From contig MOWL01000052.1 of NCBI GenBank assembly GCA_002110485.1, positions 124,001 through 188,000 of the forward strand: DNA of 64,000 nt, read 5' to 3'. Numbering within the stretch: the stretch's first letter is position 1; the number at the start of each line of letters is the position of its first letter. Below, in pieces: positions 58,601 to 64,000 of the stretch. This DNA comes from Emergomyces orientalis. Taxonomy: Eukaryota > Ascomycota > Eurotiomycetes > Onygenales > Ajellomycetaceae. The notes under the pieces are model-generated. The model did not search any database. It was given only the letters and a program-made list of their open reading frames with translations, and was not told the origin of the DNA. Made by a program: the position numbers and the translations under genes.

Positions 58601-60210
58601 CCGTGCTTAGTACCCTTACGGACCGTCCCACGACCTTAGCGGAGGCTCGACGGAGCCCTGATTGGCATCATTGGCTCGAAGCAATGAGGAAGGAGGTCGA
58701 TATGTTCAATCAAAAGAAAACATATGTTATTACTGAGCGGTCCCCGGATATGGATGTTCTTACGGGTAAATGGGTATATGACCGCAAATTAAATAATAAG
58801 GGAGAAACCATCCGCTTTCGCGCACGATGGGTGGTTCGCGGATTCCTTCAGCAGCGAGGAGTCCATTATACGAAGTCTTACGCTGCCGTTGTCTCTGGTC
58901 CTACAACCAGAAGCCTATTCGCGATCTCTACGGCTAGGGGATGGAAATCGAAGGCAATTGATTACGTGTCTGCATTCCTTAATGGCGTGCTGCCACAGGA
59001 AGAAATGATCTATATGCAGCTCCCGACGGGCATAAAACATGGCAGGGGCAATCTAGTTGGCCTGGTTCGCCAGAGCCTGTATGGGCTGAAGCAAGCTGCG
59101 AGGACGTGGTATTTTCTTGCCACTGAGCATCTCACTTCGATTGGTTTCCGCATATCACCGTATGACGGCGGATTCCTATATCACCCCATCCGTAAGGTGT
59201 ATTTGACGCTGCACGTTGATGACTGCCGCGTTACGGGGCCCAATGAGCATGATATTGACTGGGTTCTCGATGAGATTGCGAAGCGTTTTGACACCAAAAG
59301 AATCGACGATGATAAGCCATACTTAGGTATGGAAATTGCGGGCCGTAATGGTGATTTACTGGTCACGCAAACACGCTATATTGATGAGATCCTTGATGAT
59401 TTTGGCATGACTGCAATCAATCCGGCACCAACCCCCATGAATGCTGGCACAAAGCTCCAGTTCTCGCCGGATGAGGATAAGGGCCTTGATGATGATTTTA
59501 CGGCTACGCGATATCGTCAAGGGCTTGGGTCTCTTCAATATCTGGTTACAAGCACCAGACCGGATATAATGTTCGCGGTAAATTATTTATCGCGATTCAA
59601 TTCTCGCCCAAATAAGGAGTGCTGGGCTGCTTTGAAGCATGTTCTCCGCTATATGAAGAAGACTAGGACTACGGGCATTCTGTATAAGAGGAATATAGGG
59701 GACGAAGGGCTGGCTCCCATGGCCTACGCGGATTCAGATTGGGCGGGTGCAGACCCCCAATATAAATCGACTACGGGCTATATTATAATGATCAATGGAG
59801 CTCCCGTATCATGGCGTTCGCAGCGGCAGATCTCTACGGCGAAGTCCACAACTGAAGCTGAGTATATTGCTGCTAGCGAAGCTGCGTGCGAGCTGATTTG
59901 GCTTAAAGATATGCTGCATGATGCGGGACTGCTTGAGAATGCGGATGGCTATGTTCTTTCCAATAATCTGCATATTGATAATAAAGGTGCCATTGATCTA
60001 GCTAACGGCGAGTCTTTAACTAAGCGCTCGAGGCATATTGAAGTCCGCTACCATATATTACGCGATCTAGTGGCTAAAAAGGAGCTCCTTATTCGGCACG
60101 TCAGCTCAACGGAGAATAAGGCGGATGGTTTTACGAAGGCGCTGCCTAGGCCCGCATTCAATGCTTTTGTGGCTAATCTTGGCTTGATTGGTTCGGGGGG
60201 ATCTGCTTAA
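55612..60210 (+). CDS. Copia-3 gag-pol polyprotein, intact
   Basis: ATG 55612 (75 bases after the 5' LTR) to TAA 60208-60210, 1,532 aa. Domains with approximate residues: gag with NYPMWRDEVLLAAKDSETDD (about 145-330); CCHC knuckle CSHCGIVGHNEESC (370); aspartic protease WVLDSGSGAHATPRKELV with intact DSG (449); pre-integrase WHLKLGHLNHMDI...CKTC (610-650); integrase with FIDLAGGG, SITDDATRYRW, LHWDGGGEFKS and PQSNGPAERANR supplying D-D-E (672-790); copia RT from WHHWLEAMRKEVDMFNQKKT (1020) through DYVSAFLNGVL to LTLHVDDCRV (catalytic VDD, 1200); RNase H with YADSDWAGADPQYKSTTGY, STTEAEYIAASEAA, IDNKGAIDLA and RHIEVRYHILRDLV (1370-1500). It makes particle protein, processing enzyme, integrase and RT of a cytoplasmic copia particle. 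No frameshift between gag and pol, so gag excess must come from another mechanism. Distantly related to copies 1 and 2. Confidence 0.95.
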   Translation: MVNLRSGNSPDLTRENKPTRRAERTPENIENEPFPTPITARKLPARAPSEESSADFEDPMSDMSDTGSDRDEPTQEAQVEHDDSLSAETRARLEIARLENETARIKAGAGAGELAGANMTAYLKAIKEFRLTVKLLEKPVLLLGSMNYPMWRDEVLLAAKDSETDDILLNKELAPPEGVSEDVAKLWRERNSWLRNYMWSAISAQARTHFTIPKENQLSAYMLWSIVEENFAERRVVRRFRLFNEFLGMTAESCGSDRAFIERLLAVRTEYKRLDFYMPDSVFFDRLLAGIHSRWANLIRNRMDDIEKSGEDTLLEDDFVGLCRDILLRLPSGGSSSSSKNTKAPVNNASSMDDAGESPAPSASGRPKCSHCGIVGHNEESCWKKHPEKRPSGYSNEKRRGGTKKDKKKANNEDSFKSPDDGSAPVHSTVEKVFHAREIVRDDDIADEWVLDSGSGAHATPRKELVKCHSMSSNVKLKMADGTIVPAAAVGTVELAVDGADVCLEGVRFAPELEANIVSFGKLVRKGYTFKQLAYGEAHSIIMTSPDRMVSFTAVLNEKDIYVIEKPPQIRDLIQFAMPNGDFRPVNAVDDSLLALPSMNIKPVELTMLQWHLKLGHLNHMDIAKMAADPRMGMRIKGSKALPFCKTCVQAKMARPAFEPMIRKVKPAARLFIDLAGGGRTLFNEDGVPTYGGADYWMSITDDATRYRWAILMATKGEATAKLRDFITMIETTAQRCVGSLHWDGGGEFKSDELKAFCKQRGIAYETTTPYTPQSNGPAERANRIIIERTRSLLFDSGQPRDLWGEAMQAAVMLINMSPTSTKLYGCKEGSPLTPFEAWMGVQPTANWLHRWGCKVYKKDLRVTNKLADRTDGKEWIFVGYQGLHQVRIWDPDARRLEIARDVVFDEALVEDVSFINAALPAPHEPNNIPDELDVLNPADGWQHCLLRRLARERPHIMKMLVNGDLEEAIEPTYLINSDVDLLNESDEHANDNGDEPVLSTLTDRPTTLAEARRSPDWHHWLEAMRKEVDMFNQKKTYVITERSPDMDVLTGKWVYDRKLNNKGETIRFRARWVVRGFLQQRGVHYTKSYAAVVSGPTTRSLFAISTARGWKSKAIDYVSAFLNGVLPQEEMIYMQLPTGIKHGRGNLVGLVRQSLYGLKQAARTWYFLATEHLTSIGFRISPYDGGFLYHPIRKVYLTLHVDDCRVTGPNEHDIDWVLDEIAKRFDTKRIDDDKPYLGMEIAGRNGDLLVTQTRYIDEILDDFGMTAINPAPTPMNAGTKLQFSPDEDKGLDDDFTATRYRQGLGSLQYLVTSTRPDIMFAVNYLSRFNSRPNKECWAALKHVLRYMKKTRTTGILYKRNIGDEGLAPMAYADSDWAGADPQYKSTTGYIIMINGAPVSWRSQRQISTAKSTTEAEYIAASEAACELIWLKDMLHDAGLLENADGYVLSNNLHIDNKGAIDLANGESLTKRSRHIEVRYHILRDLVAKKELLIRHVSSTENKADGFTKALPRPAFNAFVANLGLIGSGGSA

Positions 60211-60310
60211 TGGATTTAACTAAAAGTTTTGTACTTAGCTGCTATTTTGATTTTTGATGCCTATGGCGTGGCCTGTGTGCGTGCTCCTGGGGCGCCCTAG
60301 CATGGGGGGG

Positions 60311-60412
60311 TGTTAGGTGATACTAGGGCTACCCGGGTCACATGCCCCACACACACATATATATTTTAGCTAGTTAGGTAGTTCAATATGATAGGCTTGA
60401 TGCACTCTATGA
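60311..60412 (+). repeat. Copia-3 3' LTR (102 bp)
   Basis: Identical to the 5' LTR; preceded by the polypurine tract at 60301-60310 and followed by the target duplication GCCGC at 60413-60417. Confidence 0.95.
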
Positions 60413-60550
60413 GCCGCCGAGCCGCTAGCTCCTAGAGCATCTTAGATAATGTGCATTATCCCCTCACTAAACTAACTAGTGAACACGCTGGCAACTATAT
60501 AATGGGGGACACGTGACTATGGTAGCCCTAGTATCATCCAACACCCCCCC
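60413..60550 (-). repeat. Older copia-3-type LTR, inverted
   Basis: Read on the minus strand from about 60543: TGTTGGATGATACTAGGGCT, ACC, a CACGTGTCCCCC box, ATTATATAGTTGCCAGCGTG, TTCACTAGTTAGTTTAG, and GAGCTAGCGGCTCGGCGGC at the junction with copia-3. A G-run (the usual polypurine tract) lies just before its start (60550-60544). Copia-3 inserted into this LTR. Confidence 0.7.
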
Positions 60551-60565
60551 ATGCTAGGGCGCCCC

Positions 60566-60792
60566 TTCAACCTCATATGTACTGGTGCTCCACCCCAGCT
60601 GCACCCCAATCAGAACCTCCAGGAAGGAGGATAATGTGTAATATACAATACAGTAGGGCTTCGGCCAACTAGAACCCGTCAGGCAGTAGACTAGCTACTG
60701 CGCTAGGGAGGTTCTGTGGCCGAGGCGGTCTGCTTAGTCAGCCGCTTACGTGTCTCCAGGCGTTAAATAATTAATAATAATAATAATAATAA
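60566..60792 (+). mobile_element. SINE-like non-autonomous insertion with 15-bp target duplication
   Basis: 227 bp flanked by ATGCTAGGGCGCCCC at 60551-60565 and 60793-60807; ends in a (TAA)n tail. It has no coding capacity. Near its 3' end TGGCCGAGGCGG (60717-60728) fits the RNA polymerase III A-box consensus, but I see no B box downstream, so a tRNA-derived SINE is not proven; a 5'-truncated LINE 3' end is the alternative. Confidence 0.65.
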
Positions 60793-60824
60793 ATGCTAGG
60801 GCGCCCCAACATATACCTCTTGCG

Positions 60825-62288
60825 ATGAGCCATCCCGACAGGTATATCGCGATCACGCCGTCCTCTCTTCGCTCGGCGAAGAAGAGGCCTCTTTATACCT
60901 CCGTAGCTTTCACAGGCTCCTCCCAAGAGCTCCCCCCGGCCCCAACCGACGCGCCCAGAGACGCGCCCCAGAAAGAACCATCTGCCACCGTACAACAGCA
61001 GGATAGGCCTGACACCGCCCCAAGCCTCCCCTCCTGGGAGGGACCTACTGCTACTGCTACCCCGATAGCTAAGAATCCTACAGACCTGACAGTCTACAAG
61101 CTAAGCACGCTTCTTGGTCATGCAGAAAATGCATCCTCAATCACGCTTGCCCAGGTTCTTGAATACTGTAATCAGATCTCTGCACTAATTGAACTGACAC
61201 TTCTTCTTTTTGAGACAGCTCACCCCATACAAGGCTCTGCACTAAGACAGGCCCTCGGCAATGGTATTGCTAAAGCTATCCAAGGACATACCTACCCTCA
61301 AAAAGACCCTTATCCTAAGACATATGCCTCTTCCGCCGTGCCAAAGAGACAACCTCTAGAAAAGCTCCCTCAAACTGTTCCCGCAGTTGGACAACCAGAC
61401 AAGAAACGGGTCATACAAGCCTCTAGGCCCATTCTTCAAGGATCCGCTGACAAACGCGTGATGATCAGACTAGCAGTGAATCACCCAGCTCGAGACTCAG
61501 ACCCTCAAGCCATACAGGAAAGAGTCCGCGCTCTACTACCAGACCCTACCTGGATCACTGATGTCTGGCACTGCCTCTCAGGTATAACCCTAGCCACCTC
61601 CTCCCCAGCCAACGCCGCGGCCGTGCTCGAAAGAGCCAGTCAACTCAAGACCTCCATAGGAGACTGCCATGTTGAATGACAAGAGTCCTGGGTCACTTTT
61701 GTAGTCAGTTCAATCAAAAAGTCTACTCATTGCTTCAATGAAGATAATGTCTTCTCAATTTCAGTCACAGACAACATGCTTATCTCTGAAATACGCGGAG
61801 CTGCACACCAGGCACCAATCATGCAATGTAACTGGACAAGAAAATCTCTGGACCCTAATACCGAGGAAGGCTACGCCTGGGTCAGAGTCCAGGCCTCCGG
61901 AGCTCACCTCTTTCCAAACAAACTACGCCTCTTTAGCCGTCCAGTAATGGTTAATAGAATTAAGAAGTCCCCTAAGATTCCATCCTGCAATAGATGCCAT
62001 GGCTTTCACATGGAGAGGAACTGCGCGCGCCCCTTACACTGTCAGACCTGCAGCAAACTTGCCCACCTAGGCGAATGCCAATCCCCACTCCAATGCTGCA
62101 ACTGCTGCGGTCCTCACCCTTTCTCTAATATAGAGTGCCCTGCTAGACCAAAAGTAGCCTCAGGTCAACTAGAACATATCCTCTGTAGACAACTACACAA
62201 TATCTGTGAGGCAGGCAAGAATGTCTTCTCTCTATTACATCAACTCCCCATGCAAGAGAAGACTCATGAAACTGACTCTTTCATCTGA
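60825..62288 (+). pseudogene. LINE-D ORF1, single TGA
   Basis: A 488-codon frame with one internal TGA at 61677 (CHVE*QESWVTFVVS) and no other defect. N-terminus Pro/Ser/Thr-rich; a middle domain with RVMIRLAVNHPARDSDPQAI and a leucine-rich helix; the C-terminal knuckle array CNRCHGFHMERNC, CQTCSKLAHLGEC, CCNCCGPHPFSNIEC. This is the ORF1 architecture of Tad-like LINEs, an RNA-binding protein. A short gap separates it from ORF2. Confidence 0.8.
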
Positions 62289-62398
62289 AGCTGTTTCTCT
62301 TTGTCAGTCTCAAATACTGTTCTAAGCTCACAAGCTAATCAGACAGACTCTTCTACTCAAAGAAGTTCAAGCAATATCTTAAGCCAGAGCTTCTATCT

Positions 62399-64000
62399 AT
62401 GAGTATCAGACCATACTGAAACTCTACACTGACCATTTTCCAAGTCAATGTAGATAAATAATCAAATGCTCATGATATTACTCTCTCACTTGCAGATGAG
62501 AAAGAGTGTGATATTATAGCAATTCAGAAATCATGAATTGCTAATGATCTCTCTACTCATCTTTCAAAAAGTCATTCTTCATATATTCACTTCACCCCTC
62601 TCTTCTTGAACTGGCTCAAACGCCCCCGAGTTCTTCTATATATACACCGTGGCAGAGCCCTAGCACCCGTCCAAACCCTAACAGACATATTCAGAGACCT
62701 ACTCTGTGTCTCTATTAAAATCTCCAGATATAAAAGAGCCAATATCTACAATATCTATAACACTTCTACTGACTCTACAGACTCAGGCCAAGGTCTTCGG
62801 GACTTCCTTCATCTCTCTACAGATTCCAACCCTGCTATCACCCCATGGCTTGTTGTAGGGGACTTCAATATCAGGCACGCAGATTGGGACTACAACTGGC
62901 CACAGACTGCAGAATGAAGAAGACCTACTCAATCTAACTCTCTCACAAGGTCTACAACTTTTAAACTCAGTGGACAGTTCCACTCACCAGAGAGAAGGAA
63001 CTCTCAATCTATTCTTCTATCTAGCTGATGCAATCTGCTGTGTTGCTTCAGAGCTGCACTTCATCTCAGATCATGAGACTCTACTCATCTCTATAACTAA
63101 TCTTCAAAACAGACTGATAGCCAACAAGAAACCCAGCCTTGCAACATACAATGTAGAACACTTTCTACAGCTTCTCTCTTCACTTATCTCTCTAACATCT
63201 CTGAATGTTGAGAAAGAGGCTCTAGACCTTGTTAAGTCTCTTTAACAGGCACTATTAGGCTCTTGCCCCTCCACACAGGGCGCTCAAGGCCACCGGGCCC
63301 CCTGGTGGACAGACACAGTTAGAGCTGCAAGACGCAACTTCCACCAGGCCCGCAGACTTGGCCCCTGCATTGAAGAACAACAACTCTTCTGTAAAGAAAT
63401 CAGAAAGATCAAGAAAGCCTGGAATTGAAAACAAATTGAAGAAGCATCATCTCTTTCAGAGATATATCAAATTGTCAAATGACACAAGTACCAACCTCAA
63501 GACCAATCCCCCCCACTAAAACACACAGATGGGACTCTGGAGCAATCCCCCACAGGCAAAGCAGCCCTGCTCCGTGATACCCTTCTAGCTAGACAATTGG
63601 ACGCGGAGGACATCCCCCCTGATACACCAGTTGTCTCAGAATGAGATATTCAATGGGCACCTATCACTAAAAATGAAGCCTTCTGCGCTATCTGCCAGAC
63701 CCCTAGCACCTCTCCAGGTGCTGACGGGGTCCCGGCTAGATTTCTGAAAACTGCCTGGCCAGCCCTAGAAGAGTGCATCACACAACTCTTTCAAAACTGT
63801 ATCAACAAAGGAATACACCCGCAAGCCTTTAAAAAGGCAGAGATAGTTATTATACCAAAAGCAGAAAAGCAGAACTGTACTCTTTCAAAATTCTATCACT
63901 CAATTGCGCTCCTCTCTTGTCTTGGAAAAGGACTTGAATGCCTCCTTGCCAGACGACTCTCGTACCTCGCTATACGCTACCAGATTCTAGGAAAAGACCA
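62399..64000 (+). pseudogene. LINE-D ORF2: endonuclease and start of reverse transcriptase
   Basis: Degenerate. APE endonuclease blocks: LTIFQVNVDK, DIIAIQKS, PWLVVGDFNIRHADWDYNW, then in other frames ELHFISDHETLLISI (S-D-H). Connector: APWWTDTVRAARRNFHQARR. RT: TPSTSPGADGVPARFLKTAW, FKKAEIVIIPKAEKQN, SIALLSCLGKGLECLLARRL, to the window edge. Stops include TGA in VK*HKY and SE*DIQW at expected Trp, plus one TAA (DK*SN) and frameshifts. The catalytic YVDD region is beyond 64000. Confidence 0.8.

Larger units (their letters stand above)
55436..60412 (+). mobile_element. Copia-3: complete Ty1/copia retrotransposon
   Basis: 4,977 bp, bounded by two 102-bp LTRs (55436-55537 and 60311-60412) that are identical base for base (start TGTTAGGTGATACTAGGG, end GCACTCTATGA) and flanked by the 5-bp target duplication GCCGC (55431-55435 and 60413-60417). 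A putative primer-binding site GGTTATGAGGCCC starts at 55538 immediately after the 5' LTR; the polypurine tract CATGGGGGGG (60301-60310) precedes the 3' LTR. One uninterrupted gag-pol frame. Identical LTRs and an open frame indicate a very recent insertion. It landed in an older LTR of its own group (60413-60550). Confidence 0.96.
60808..64000 (+). mobile_element. LINE-D, Tad-like non-LTR element (runs off window)
   Basis: Consists of ORF1 (60825-62288) and ORF2 (from 62399) of a Tad-type LINE; the right part is outside the window. The 5' end lies between the target duplication of the SINE-like insertion and ATG 60825, so there is almost no 5' UTR; either truncation or a very short leader. 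GC content is close to that of LINE-C. Confidence 0.82.

Noticed and set aside
60717..60765. A tRNA gene near the A-box-like sequence
   Set aside because: No B box, no T-arm and no cloverleaf can be drawn downstream; only an A-box-like match is present.

Overview
The window is a transposon-dense stretch of a filamentous fungal genome, most likely an ascomycete of the Pezizomycotina. The evidence is three spliced host genes with short 50-110 bp introns, a DUF3435 tyrosine-recombinase relic of the kind that heads Starship elements in this group, Tad-type LINEs, Ty1/copia and Ty3/gypsy elements, pogo/Fot-like transposons and a short CCCTAA telomere-like tract. I cannot name the species. Only three host genes look intact: a four-exon glutaryl-CoA dehydrogenase (6538-8151, minus), a two-exon small secreted protein (25186-25848, plus) and a five-exon cytochrome P450 (36009-37876, minus). 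They are not functionally linked; they are islands between retroelements.

Layout. 1-4560: copia copy 1 (gag-pol with one TAG; its left end is off the window). 4740-5335: unrecognised relic. 6538-8151: GCDH. 8436-9168: gag-like fragment, telomere-like tract and a solo LTR. 9389-10131: pogo transposase tail. 10132-21121: a decayed gypsy element (Gypsy-1), split by a solo LTR (10921-11217) and an 8.4-kb LINE block (11719-20072), and ending at a pogo-like element (21124-23401). 25186-25848: secreted protein. 26773-29075: DUF3435 pseudogene. 29066-29530: inverted copia integrase scrap. 29534-33907: copia copy 2, followed by a nest of inverted LTR fragments and a 25-bp minisatellite. 36009-37876: P450. 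38290-46440: LINE 5' UTR fragment and a second gypsy (Gypsy-2) carrying a LINE inserted at 43222-45214. 46455-46800: LINE scraps. 46801-52184: nearly complete Tad-like LINE-C. 52185-54900: a fourth copia relic carrying a solo LTR. 55436-60412: a complete, apparently intact copia element (copia-3) with identical LTRs and a 5-bp target duplication. 60566-60792: short SINE-like insertion. 60808-64000: LINE-D, running off the right edge.

Most insertions are dated relative to one another by target-site duplications, and in several cases removing the insertion restores the host element's reading frame. Disabled elements differ in how they were damaged. The copia copies 1 and 2 each carry one Trp-to-TAG nonsense. 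Gypsy-2, LINE-C, LINE-D ORF1 and parts of Gypsy-1 and the pogo element are stopped almost only by TGA, many at positions that look like former CGA (Arg) codons, pointing to CpG-directed C-to-T mutation.

The most informative features are a LINE insertion that looks like a twin-priming product with an unusually long (~118 bp) duplication, a covarying stem-loop in the LINE 3' UTRs, an ATGA stop/start overlap between the two ORFs of LINE-C, and the DUF3435 (Starship captain-like) relic. I did not find an undescribed multi-gene system.
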